Below, in pieces: positions 7,294 through 15,393 of a stretch of 48,367 nt of DNA. The stretch's first letter is position 1; each line of letters opens with the position of its first letter. Where the stretch lies: contig JACKHT010000017.1 of NCBI GenBank assembly GCA_020638855.1, forward strand, positions 1-48,367. The letters run 5' to 3'. Origin of the DNA: Planctomycetota bacterium (GTDB lineage: Bacteria; Planctomycetota; UBA1135; GCA-002686595). The notes under the pieces were generated by a model. That model did not search any database and was not told the origin of the DNA. It was given only the letters and a program-made list of their open reading frames with translations. A program made the position numbers and the translations under genes.

Positions 7294-9912
7294 ATGTTCA
7301 AACTTCAAATTAACAATCGTGCCTCTGGCACGCTGGGCGCGGCGTTGGTTCTCACCACCCTACTGGGTTGTGGTACTGGCCCGATGAGCCTGGATACGGT
7401 CACCGAAGGCAATGGAGCCTATGGAGCCCTCGTCGAGAACAGCGGTCTGTTCGAGATCGTTGGGCCCCAAGGCGGACCATTCCCACAAGGAACCCGCACC
7501 TACCACCTCAGCAACAACGGGGAAGAGGTGTTGGTTTGGGACTTGGACACCGTCGTTCCCTGGCTCACCGCCACCCCACCGGGGGGCATGCTCGCTTCGG
7601 GCGCGGCAACCGATGTGGTGGTGGAAATCAACCACGCTTTGGCAAGCCAGCTGGCGCCTGGTGAGTACGGGTCGGACTTGATCCTACGCAGCCGGAGCAA
7701 CACCCAAGGCAGCCTGTACTTGGCCTTCCAGTTGACGGTCGAAGCACCGCCGGCGGGAGAGTTGGTCATTGGACCGGACACCGAGGTCAACGTGGTGACC
7801 ACCCTTGACGCGGATCCCAGCGTGGCCAACGCCTCGCTTACGATCACCAACGGGGGCGATGCGCCCATCGATTGGGAAGCGACTCCCGAAGCCGCTTGGC
7901 TCACCTTGAATACGCCCGATGGGACGACCCTGGATCCGGGCGCTTCGGCGACCTTGGAACTCTTCGTCGATGAACTCCTGCTCTCGGATCAAGGTGTGGG
8001 TACGTTCAGCACCCAGGTGATGGTTGGGCCGACTGGCGACCACTCCCAGGACCAGCCCGTCCAGATCAATGTGACGCTGAGTGGCTCAACGGACGGTCGT
8101 GTGCGCGACGGACTGATCGCCGAGTACCGTTTCGACGAGGGCGCCGGATCGGTGGTCCACGACATTTCGGGAAGTAGCCCGGCCATGGATTTGGTCATCG
8201 AGGACACGCAGGCCGTTCAGTGGGTTCCCAACGGACTCATGGTCCAATCCCCCACTCGCTTGGCGACTCCCGGAGCGGCCACGCGGCTCAACCAGGAGCT
8301 GATGGATAGCGGGGAAATGACCATCGAGGCGTGGATTCGTCCCAGCAACCTGAATCAAGACGGTCCGGCACGCTTGGTGGGTATCTCCAACGGGCCCAGC
8401 TTGCGCAACTTCACCCTGGGGCAAGGCCTTTGGGGCGCGCAGCCCAAGGACACGTTCAACATGCGGGCCAGGACGACCAGCACCGACCTGGATGGCATGC
8501 CGATTCTCACCACGGGTGCGGGCGCCGCTACGGGAGCCCTGCAGCACGTGGTCTACACCCGGCGGCTGGATGGCCAAGCTCGGTTGTTCGTCGATGGCCA
8601 AGTCGCCTCTGACACGCAACTGGCTGGCGATCTTTCCAACTGGGATCCGAGCTATCCCTTGGTCTTGGCGAATGAATTCGGCGCCAGCCGTCCTTGGCTG
8701 GGCGAGTTCTACCTCGTCGCCCTGTACGACCGTGCCTTGACGGCCGCCGAAGTCAACCAGAACCGCAGCGTGGGCAGCGGCGCCATCGTGGCCGGTCACT
8801 TGGACGTGAGCCCGCAATCGGAGATCCGCATCACGGCAACCATCGGCTCTGCGGCTACCGCCAACGCGGAGGGCTTCGACCTGGTGAACATGGGGGGCGC
8901 TAGCCTTCAATGGACCGCATCGGTCAACGCGCCCTGGATCAGCCTTGGAGAAACCGCCGGACAATTGGATCCGGATCAAGCGGCCTTCGCCAATCTGGTG
9001 CTCGACGAGAACCAGCTGGCGGCCATGCCGGTGGGTACCTACACCGCAACGGCGCATTTCGAGAACACCACGAGCGGGTACGGGAGCACCGACAAAGTCG
9101 TGCGCTTGACCGTACAAGCTCCTGGTGGCTCGGGGGGGTCGGGGGATGGACAACGTCCGGGTCCGACCAATACGGGACCGACCAATGTGAGCATCCTGCA
9201 AAACGTCGGAGGCATGACGATCACGCAAGATGGTGCGGTCATCGAGAACGTACGAGTCTCGGGGACGATCGTGATCGAGGCCAACAACGTCACGATTCGC
9301 AACTTCATCGTCGACGCCGGATATGCGCCTTACGCCATCACGGCGACGGGTGGCAACTATGGCATCGTGCTCGAAGATGGCGAGTTGGTCAACGTCAACA
9401 GTGCCCACATCTATGGCGGTGGCTTCTCTGCCTTCCGCTTGAACCTGCATGAGTCGGGCGGCGATGGCTTCAAAGCCACCAACGACGTGCTGGTGGAAGG
9501 TTGCTGGGTGCACCACCTGGGGACCAACGATGGGGCCCACGCCGATTGCAACCAAACGCGCTGGGGATCGAACTTCATCTTCCGGGGCAACTTCTTCGAC
9601 CTGCCGATCGACATCGGTCAGCCGTACAAGCAGAACGCTTGTTTCATCATGCAGACCGGCGACGGTCCAATTGACAACATCCTGATCGAAAACAACTGGC
9701 TGACGGGCGGCAACTTCACCGTGTACGTCGAAAACAAGTGGAACGGCAGCGCGTCCAGCCCCAACTATGGGGACCCGACCAACGTTCGGCTGCTCAACAA
9801 CCGCTTCGGGCGGGAATTCCGCTACGGTCCTCTCAACATCACGGGCACCGTGCTGATCAGCGGCAACCGTTGGGATGACAACGACCAGTTGATGGACATC
9901 AACAACAACTAG
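7294..9912 (+). CDS. Secreted BACON-LamG-beta-helix lipoprotein, copy 2
   Basis: A close paralogue of the gene at 4174: 872 residues with the same domain order. The signal peptide ends in a good lipobox (LTTLLGC, Cys about 24), so this copy is probably lipid-anchored. Domains are two BACON-like units (about 50-260), a LamG-like domain (about 269-495; EYRFDEGAGSVVHD), a third BACON-like unit (about 500-610), a Gly-rich linker and a beta-helix (about 622-872). The helix keeps GGFSAFRLNLHESGGDGFK, GCWVHHLGT and GAHADCNQTR. The ATG at 7294 was chosen because the lipoprotein signal begins there; the frame is open upstream to GTG 7087. It probably works with its two neighbours on extracellular polysaccharide. 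Substrate and reaction are unknown. Confidence 0.85.
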   Translation: MFKLQINNRASGTLGAALVLTTLLGCGTGPMSLDTVTEGNGAYGALVENSGLFEIVGPQGGPFPQGTRTYHLSNNGEEVLVWDLDTVVPWLTATPPGGMLASGAATDVVVEINHALASQLAPGEYGSDLILRSRSNTQGSLYLAFQLTVEAPPAGELVIGPDTEVNVVTTLDADPSVANASLTITNGGDAPIDWEATPEAAWLTLNTPDGTTLDPGASATLELFVDELLLSDQGVGTFSTQVMVGPTGDHSQDQPVQINVTLSGSTDGRVRDGLIAEYRFDEGAGSVVHDISGSSPAMDLVIEDTQAVQWVPNGLMVQSPTRLATPGAATRLNQELMDSGEMTIEAWIRPSNLNQDGPARLVGISNGPSLRNFTLGQGLWGAQPKDTFNMRARTTSTDLDGMPILTTGAGAATGALQHVVYTRRLDGQARLFVDGQVASDTQLAGDLSNWDPSYPLVLANEFGASRPWLGEFYLVALYDRALTAAEVNQNRSVGSGAIVAGHLDVSPQSEIRITATIGSAATANAEGFDLVNMGGASLQWTASVNAPWISLGETAGQLDPDQAAFANLVLDENQLAAMPVGTYTATAHFENTTSGYGSTDKVVRLTVQAPGGSGGSGDGQRPGPTNTGPTNVSILQNVGGMTITQDGAVIENVRVSGTIVIEANNVTIRNFIVDAGYAPYAITATGGNYGIVLEDGELVNVNSAHIYGGGFSAFRLNLHESGGDGFKATNDVLVEGCWVHHLGTNDGAHADCNQTRWGSNFIFRGNFFDLPIDIGQPYKQNACFIMQTGDGPIDNILIENNWLTGGNFTVYVENKWNGSASSPNYGDPTNVRLLNNRFGREFRYGPLNITGTVLISGNRWDDNDQLMDINNN

Positions 9913-9934
9913 CCGCAGGCTAGCCACGCATGAA

Positions 9935-9968
9935 GGGCCAGCTTCCCGCCAGGGAAGTTGGCCCTTTC
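9935..9968 (+). terminator. Rho-independent terminator after beta-helix copy 2
   Basis: A 13-bp stem (9935-9947 with 9952-9964, one G-T pair) with a GCCA loop is followed by TTTCG, 23 nt after the stop codon. This suggests copies 1, 2 and 3 are transcribed separately. Confidence 0.75.
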
Positions 9969-10070
9969 GCGTGGGCGGGGCCCGAACGTAGCACCCAACC
10001 AGAAGCCCCTGGACGGTTCCCTGCCCAAGGGGGATACTGCCTTCCCCCAGCTCGCCCCCCTTAGCGCCCC

Positions 10071-11984
10071 ATGGTTTCGCCTTTGATTCGCATCTGCCTG
10101 CTCGCAACCGCGACTTGGGCTCTCCTGTCCGCTTGGAACCCGGTTCCCAGTACCCAATCCGAGTCCGGGGAAGCGGCGGTGCCGGAAGCCTTAGAACGCG
10201 TGAAGGACGGCATCGTGGTCGAGTACCGCTTCGATGAGGCCACCGGTACCCAAATCCACGACCGCTCCGGCCAAACCCCCGCCCTGGATTTGGTCGTGGA
10301 GAATGGAACCGCCGTGCGCTGGATTTCGGGCGGACTTTCGATCCAGTCCCCCACCTTGCTCAACACCCTGGGGCCCGCACGGCGCCTGACCGAAACCATC
10401 CGGCGTACGGGCGCCATCAGCCTGGAGGCGTGGGTCCGACAGACCGGCGAACAGGCCGCCAAGCCAGCCCATCTGATTGGAGTCTCCAAGGGGAATCGCA
10501 TGCGCAATTTCACCCTGGCCCAAGGCTTGGGCCAGGGCGCAGGCGGGGCCGGATTCCAAGTGAACCTGCGCACGACCGACTCCAATCTGAACGGCGACCC
10601 CGGGATCGCCAGCTCCGAAGCGGGCCCGACCGGCGCCGTCCAACACGTGGTCTACACGCGCACGTCGGCGGGCACGACGTGCTTGTACGTGGATGGGGAG
10701 CGCGTCGCCGAGGCCACCCTCCCAGGGACCCTGGAAAACTGGGACTCGAGTTACTCCTTGGCCGTCGCGAACGAAGTGGGCGCCACGCGCCCTTGGCTGG
10801 GCGACTTGTTCTTGATCGCGGTCTACGACCGAGCCTTGAGCCCCCAAGAGATCCTGCAGAATTTTGCGGTAGGCTCGGGCGACTCGAACGAAGGCCACCT
10901 GGCGGTGGAACCGATCGAAGCGACCTCGATCTACTTGACCAAGGATACCGGCGAGTTGCGCGCCGAGCGCGGTTGGGTCATTCGCAACATCGGCTCCAAG
11001 CCGCTGCGTTGGTCGGCTTCGGAAGCGGCGGATTGGCTCGGCATCGAACCCCACGAAGGCAGCCTGGCGCCTGGCCAACAGGAGCCTTTGGAATTGCGGC
11101 TCGACCGCTCCCTGCTGGATACCATGCCGGTGGGCACCTATGAGCTCCCGGTTGCCTTTTCCAACGTGGACGGGAGCCTAGGGACCTGCGAGCGAAGGGT
11201 CGTCCTGCGCATCCAACCGTCCGGGACCTCCGGGTTCGGGATCAAGCCAGGGCCCCACAACACGGGCCCCCTGGACTCAACCCTACTGGAAGATGTGGGC
11301 TCGATGACCATCACCAAGGCGGGGACTCGCATCGAGAACGTCCGCATCCGTGGGGCTCTGACCATTCAGGCCGACGACGTGACGGTCCGCAACTTTGTGA
11401 TCGACGCGACCAACGAGCCCTATGGAATTCGCTGCAGCTTTGGCAACACGGGAATCGTGCTCGAGGACGGGGAGATCTACAACATGTCCAGCGCGGGGGT
11501 GTTTGGCGGGGGCTTTACGGCGCGCCGTCTCAACCTGCATGACAGTGGAGGCGATGGGTTCAAGACTTCGAGCGGCTCGACGGTCGAGGGCTGTTGGGTC
11601 CACCACCTTGGAACCCTGCCCGGAGCCCACGCGGACTGCAACCAAACCCGGGATGGCCAAGGCTTCGTCTTCCGCGGCAACTGCTTCGATCTGCCCATCG
11701 ACATCGGGGCTCCCTACAAATCCAACGCGTGCCTGATCGTTCAAACCGGCTTGGGCCCGATCGACGACGTCCTGATTGAAGGCAATTGGCTGTCTGGCGG
11801 CAACTACACGATCTACATCACCGACAAGGGCAACGGATACGGCCCCCCCACCAACGTGCGGCTCATCGGAAATCGATTTGGGCGCGAGTATCGCTATGGA
11901 GTACTCACCAATTCGGGCCAAGTGCACTTGGAAGGCAACCGCTGGGATGACACCGGCGAGTTGATGAGCATCAACAACCACTAG
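10071..11984 (+). CDS. Secreted LamG-BACON-beta-helix protein, copy 3 (short)
   Basis: A third paralogue of 637 residues. A type I-like signal peptide (residues 1-22, no lipobox Cys) leads straight into the LamG-like domain (about 44-270; VEYRFDEATGTQIHDRSG). One BACON-like unit (about 275-385) and the beta-helix (about 395-637; GGFTARRLNLHDSGGDGFK, GAHADCNQTR, DLPIDIG) follow. The two N-terminal BACON-like units of copies 1 and 2 are absent, and so is the lipid anchor. It may therefore be released where copy 2 is tethered. Its stop overlaps the stop of the convergent pssE-like gene in a shared CTAG (11981-11984). There is no Shine-Dalgarno at the ATG. Confidence 0.85.
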   Translation: MVSPLIRICLLATATWALLSAWNPVPSTQSESGEAAVPEALERVKDGIVVEYRFDEATGTQIHDRSGQTPALDLVVENGTAVRWISGGLSIQSPTLLNTLGPARRLTETIRRTGAISLEAWVRQTGEQAAKPAHLIGVSKGNRMRNFTLAQGLGQGAGGAGFQVNLRTTDSNLNGDPGIASSEAGPTGAVQHVVYTRTSAGTTCLYVDGERVAEATLPGTLENWDSSYSLAVANEVGATRPWLGDLFLIAVYDRALSPQEILQNFAVGSGDSNEGHLAVEPIEATSIYLTKDTGELRAERGWVIRNIGSKPLRWSASEAADWLGIEPHEGSLAPGQQEPLELRLDRSLLDTMPVGTYELPVAFSNVDGSLGTCERRVVLRIQPSGTSGFGIKPGPHNTGPLDSTLLEDVGSMTITKAGTRIENVRIRGALTIQADDVTVRNFVIDATNEPYGIRCSFGNTGIVLEDGEIYNMSSAGVFGGGFTARRLNLHDSGGDGFKTSSGSTVEGCWVHHLGTLPGAHADCNQTRDGQGFVFRGNCFDLPIDIGAPYKSNACLIVQTGLGPIDDVLIEGNWLSGGNYTIYITDKGNGYGPPTNVRLIGNRFGREYRYGVLTNSGQVHLEGNRWDDTGELMSINNH

Positions 11985-12478
11985 CCCTGGGGCGGGCCCA
12001 AGTGCTCGCCCAAGAAGCCCCGCAGCCGACCGATCAACTCAGGGGAGGCGCTGTTGCTGATCCGTTCGACGTTCCCCTGCTGAACCAGTACATCGAGTTT
12101 GGCTGGGAGTTCGTGCTCGTCCGCCGCCACTTGGACCACTCCCAAGCGGGCGAAGCGCTCCGCCGTAGCCAGTTGGTGCTCGTTGCGCTGCTCCCCCAGC
12201 GCAGCTCGCCGGGGCATGATCAGCACCGGCTTGCCGAGTTCAAGCGCCTTGAGGATCGTGCCCATGCCCGCGTGGGCCACGATGCAGTCCGCTTCGCGCA
12301 ACAAACGCTCGAAGCGAATTGGATCGAGGTTGGCCGCAGACTCCATGGCCGCTGGCTGGAAGTCCGTGGCTCCGATTTGGGCCACCAAGCGTTGCTCGGG
12401 ATGGGCTGCTGCCCAAGCATCGACCGCGCGCACGAGCCGATCAAAGGGCCCCTGAGTCCCGACCGTAACCAAAATCAC
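11981..12478 (-). CDS. PssE/Alg13-like glycosyltransferase subunit
   Basis: A 165-residue catalytic half of a split GT28-type enzyme (Glyco_tran_28_C). It starts VILVTVGTQGPFDRLV and carries the donor-binding region CIVAHAGMGTILKALELGKPVLIMPR followed by EQRNEHQ, as in PssE, EpsF and Alg13. It needs a membrane-bound Alg14/PssD partner, which is the gene just upstream. The GTG start (12476-12478) overlaps the upstream TGA in a GTGA, so the two are translationally coupled. Together they would add a sugar to a lipid-linked intermediate at the inner membrane. Its stop overlaps that of the convergent beta-helix copy 3. Confidence 0.9.
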   Translation of the reverse strand: MILVTVGTQGPFDRLVRAVDAWAAAHPEQRLVAQIGATDFQPAAMESAANLDPIRFERLLREADCIVAHAGMGTILKALELGKPVLIMPRRAALGEQRNEHQLATAERFARLGVVQVAADEHELPAKLDVLVQQGNVERISNSASPELIGRLRGFLGEHLGPPQG

Positions 12479-12930
12479 AGCACGCTCCCCGAATACTCCG
12501 GGCCCCCATCGGCGGCCAACTCGGGCCATTGGGTCAACCATAGGTCTGCGTAGCGACCGGCCTTTTGCCCCGAAAGCGACAGCACCTCCGCGTTGGCAAT
12601 CGAGTCGATCCAAATGGTCTTGGCGCCCAGCTTCTTGGCGAAGAACAGCGCCAGGCCTCCAGGCGCGGCACCGGTCGAAAGCACGACGGCGGGCCGCTCC
12701 TTGAGTAGGACCCACAGGATGCCCAGGGCCGTACGCAGCACTCCCCACTTGCTCTTCGCATTCGAATCGTGAACCACGTGCAACCGGCATCCGGGTACTT
12801 GCTCGGCATATTCGGGGTGGACGCTGCAATAGGCCACTTCATAGCCCTCGAGAGCCGGCCGCAGGCGCATGAGTTGCACCCAATGCCCGCCGCCCGAGGC
12901 CACGGCCAGAACTTTGCCACCCGTCCTCAT
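12475..12930 (-). CDS. PssD/Alg14-like glycosyltransferase subunit
   Basis: A 151-residue Alg14/PssD homologue. It opens with KVLAVASGGGHWVQLMRL, the family Rossmann start, then has VHDSNAKSKW, a helix rich in Leu, VVLSTGAAPG and IDSIANAEVLSLSGQKAGRYAD. It recruits the PssE/Alg13 partner to the membrane and completes the active site. The ATG at 12928-12930 was chosen because AGGA lies 8 nt upstream. That Shine-Dalgarno and the start codon sit inside a 15-bp tandem repeat (12916-12960), so in-frame copies could give a longer N-terminus of RTGG-type repeats. It overlaps pssE by 4 nt. Confidence 0.9.
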   Translation of the reverse strand: MRTGGKVLAVASGGGHWVQLMRLRPALEGYEVAYCSVHPEYAEQVPGCRLHVVHDSNAKSKWGVLRTALGILWVLLKERPAVVLSTGAAPGGLALFFAKKLGAKTIWIDSIANAEVLSLSGQKAGRYADLWLTQWPELAADGGPEYSGSVL

Positions 12931-12988
12931 GCCACCCGTCCTAGTGCCACCCGTCCTAATGCCGCACCCCTCATGCCGCACCCCTCGT
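12916..12988 (-). repeat. Tandem 15/14-bp repeat over a gene junction
   Basis: On the plus strand there are three 15-bp units (12916-12930, 12931-12945, 12946-12960; GCCACCCGTCCTnnT) followed by two 14-bp units (12961-12974, 12975-12988; GCCGCACCCCTC plus two bases). On the coding strand the units read like ATGAGGACGGGTGGC. The array contains the last codons and stop of the GT2 gene and the Shine-Dalgarno and ATG of the PssD gene. Confidence 0.85.
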
Positions 12989-13996
12989 GGGCCCCTTGGG
13001 ACGGCTCGCCGGGACGGTTTTCCCGTAGCGCTGGGTTCGAGCAAAGGCTTGGTGCCAGGTCGATCGTTGGTCCCAGATCTCCTTCCAAATGCGCCGTGAT
13101 TCGGGCGACCCCTTGCCCAACCAACCCGCCACCCCAAACCCGACCCGGCGGACAAGAGTCCACAGATCGAGCGTCCAAAGCCCAAAGCGTGCTGCTCCAG
13201 GCCCCCAGAACTTCTTGTAGAGCTGAGCCTTGGCGCTGAAGAGCCGCACCATCTTCCCTGCTCGGACCCCGCGCTCGGAAGCACCCCCGTAGTGCACGAT
13301 CGTCGCGGCCGGGGTGATGTGCGGGCGAGCGCCGTGCGCCCGTGCCCGCAGGCACAGGTCGGCGTCCTCACCGTACATGAAGAAGTCCGGGTGGAAGCCA
13401 CCCAAGGTTTGCCACAGGTCGCGATCGATCATCAGGAAGCAACCCGAAACGATCGGTACGTCGCGCTCGGTATCGCGCTGCCAAGCCCCAAGGCCTTCGG
13501 GGTGGAACCAAGGGCTGCGCGGGAACGCGCGCGCCAGTCCGAGCCCCAAGCTCAACGCGCTCCAGGGCGTGGGCGCATCCCAACACGAAGAGGGGTTGAG
13601 CGTTCCATCCGCAAAGCGGGTACGCCCGCCCCAGATGCGCGCGTCGGGACGCTGTTCCGCAGCAAGCCACAGGGAATCCACCGCTCCATCCAAAACGACC
13701 GTGTCCGGATTGAGCAGGAGAAGCCGACGTCCCCGAGCGCGTTCGGCCAAGTAATTGTTCGCGGCCCCAAAACCCAGGTTCTCCTGGAGCGCAAAGAGCT
13801 CCAAGCTGGGAAAGCGCTCGGCAATCGCCTCGGCCGAACCATCGCTCGAATGGTTGTCGAGAACCAGCACCTCGTAAGGCGTGGTCTTGGTCTCTGCCAG
13901 CAGCGACTCCAAGCACGCGAGGGTCCACTCGCGGGTCTGGTAGCTGACCACCAAGACCGAAAGCTCGGGCTGGCTCGCGGGCGGGGTAGGGGTCAT
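12971..13996 (-). CDS. GT2 glycosyltransferase (WbbL/rhamnosyltransferase-like)
   Basis: A 341-residue GT-A enzyme of family 2. The N-terminus reads LSVLVVSYQTREWTLACLESL, then VLVLDNHSSDGSAEAI, ENLGFGAANNYLAERA and LLLLNPDTVVLDGA. Further on are VSGCFLMIDRDLW, and FFMYGEDADLCLRARAHG with the ED acid pair typical of inverting WbbL-like enzymes. It probably adds rhamnose or another 6-deoxysugar to the lipid-linked repeat unit. The ATG overlaps the upstream polymerase stop in ATGA, showing coupling. The C-terminus (KGPTRGAA) runs into the tandem repeat at 12971-12988, so its last residues may vary with repeat number. Confidence 0.9.
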   Translation of the reverse strand: MTPTPPASQPELSVLVVSYQTREWTLACLESLLAETKTTPYEVLVLDNHSSDGSAEAIAERFPSLELFALQENLGFGAANNYLAERARGRRLLLLNPDTVVLDGAVDSLWLAAEQRPDARIWGGRTRFADGTLNPSSCWDAPTPWSALSLGLGLARAFPRSPWFHPEGLGAWQRDTERDVPIVSGCFLMIDRDLWQTLGGFHPDFFMYGEDADLCLRARAHGARPHITPAATIVHYGGASERGVRAGKMVRLFSAKAQLYKKFWGPGAARFGLWTLDLWTLVRRVGFGVAGWLGKGSPESRRIWKEIWDQRSTWHQAFARTQRYGKTVPASRPKGPTRGAA

Positions 13997-15393
13997 GCGG
14001 CGGGTACGCTAGCGGGATGCGCTAGGGCTTGGGAGGAGGTCGAAGTCCGCACAGCGCTTCGGCGCTTGCGCCGTCGGGACCCTCGATCGGGCGGGGCTAG
14101 GCTACCCAACGCCGCAATGGGGAATAGGAAGATCATCATGTTCTGCTGGCTGTGCGTGATCGAAATCGAGAGGAACATCATGCCGTTGACGAAGACCGCG
14201 ACTCCCAAACCCCAGGCGACGGCGCGCTTGGCGCGGTTGCGTTCGACCCGGCGCCACAGCCGTCCCGCGAGGCTGAATGCTTCCGCCAGCACCCAAACGA
14301 ACAGGATCAACGTCAGGAAGCCACCGCGCGCCCCCTCGCGGACGAACTGGTTGGTCAAATCGCCCTGGGCGTGCCCCCAATACCCAGTGTCCTTGACTCC
14401 CAAAAGAGCCCAATCGGAAAAGTATCGGATCGAGTTGTCGATCAGCAAGAAGCGGTGGTACGAGGTACTTCCCTGGGAAAAACTGATGCGTGAAATCAGG
14501 TGCCAAACCGGCGCTTTCATCGCCATATGGAGCGCGACGAGGATCCCCACGGTGGACCAGCGCACCAGCCGCATCGAGCGGCGAAGCTTCCAGCCCACGA
14601 CCCCGATGCCCGCGGCCATGACCCCCACCACGGGCGTGCTGGAGGCGCACAAGTACACCAACGCGAGCACCATCCCCGTGCCCACCATCACCTCGATCCG
14701 ACCGCCCTTGCGGAAGTAGCGCGCCCCCACCATGGGCAACAGCGAAGCGAAGTAGCAGCCCGCGAGGATGGCGTGGGGGTACGGCCCCTGGCAGCGAACG
14801 CGGCCCTCTCGAATGACCGCCCACTGTTGGGCGCCCAGGAAGTGGAAGGGGTTTTGGCCCGTGCGCTTCTCGAGGTAGAACAACACCACCAAGAGCGGCA
14901 AAACCTTGACCGAGAAGCGGGCAAAAGCCTCCACGTCCGCCCAATTCCGGACCACGATCCGGAAGAAGAGGTACATGCCCAGGATGTCGTAGAGTTGACC
15001 GACGCGAAAGATCAGCTTGCCAAAATCCGCCCAAAGTGCAACGTAGGCGGCCATCCCTACGAGGCTCCAAGTGGTCACCAAAGTATCTAGCTTGCGCCAG
15101 CGAAAGTCTTTGACCTCATCCTTGGTGAAGACGCGCAACATCCCGGCCAACAGCAAGAGCCGCAGCATCGAAAAGTCCGCCCCCACGATCACCACCCGTT
15201 GGGCCTCGGGCAGGAAGCAAGCCGCCAACACGAACGGATACGTCGCCTTCGAGCGCCGCACGGTCAGGATCATGCCGCACAGAACGACGATCCCGAGCAA
15301 CGCCAGCGGATGCAGCGTGGTGTGCCCGTGGAAAGCCTGCTCGCCAAAGCCTTCCTTCTGGTAGTTCTGGAAAGCCAGTACCAGAAAGTTCAC
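13993..15393 (-). CDS. Wzy-like O-antigen/EPS polymerase (O-antigen ligase superfamily)
   Basis: A 466-residue multi-pass membrane protein with roughly ten hydrophobic segments and a basic, low-complexity C-terminal tail of about 40 residues. A large periplasmic loop region contains REGRVRCQGPYPHAILAGCYFASLLPM, the arginine/proline-rich pattern common to WaaL/Wzy proteins, and later FLLIDNSIRYFSDWALLG. With the Wzx, Wzz and Wza homologues in this locus, a polymerase role is more likely than ligase, though the fold is shared. The GTG start (15391-15393) overlaps the preceding TGA as GTGA and has AGGAG about 8 nt upstream. Confidence 0.85.
   Translation of the reverse strand: MNFLVLAFQNYQKEGFGEQAFHGHTTLHPLALLGIVVLCGMILTVRRSKATYPFVLAACFLPEAQRVVIVGADFSMLRLLLLAGMLRVFTKDEVKDFRWRKLDTLVTTWSLVGMAAYVALWADFGKLIFRVGQLYDILGMYLFFRIVVRNWADVEAFARFSVKVLPLLVVLFYLEKRTGQNPFHFLGAQQWAVIREGRVRCQGPYPHAILAGCYFASLLPMVGARYFRKGGRIEVMVGTGMVLALVYLCASSTPVVGVMAAGIGVVGWKLRRSMRLVRWSTVGILVALHMAMKAPVWHLISRISFSQGSTSYHRFLLIDNSIRYFSDWALLGVKDTGYWGHAQGDLTNQFVREGARGGFLTLILFVWVLAEAFSLAGRLWRRVERNRAKRAVAWGLGVAVFVNGMMFLSISITHSQQNMMIFLFPIAALGSLAPPDRGSRRRKRRSAVRTSTSSQALAHPASVPAA

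Noticed and set aside
8086..10107. A 673-codon minus-strand open frame opposite beta-helix copy 2
   Set aside because: The sense strand encodes conserved paralogous domains. The antisense product is Val/Asp/Arg-rich and similar antisense frames occur opposite the other two copies.
12916..12988. CRISPR-like array
   Set aside because: Units are 14-15 bp, directly adjacent, with no spacers. It is a simple tandem repeat.
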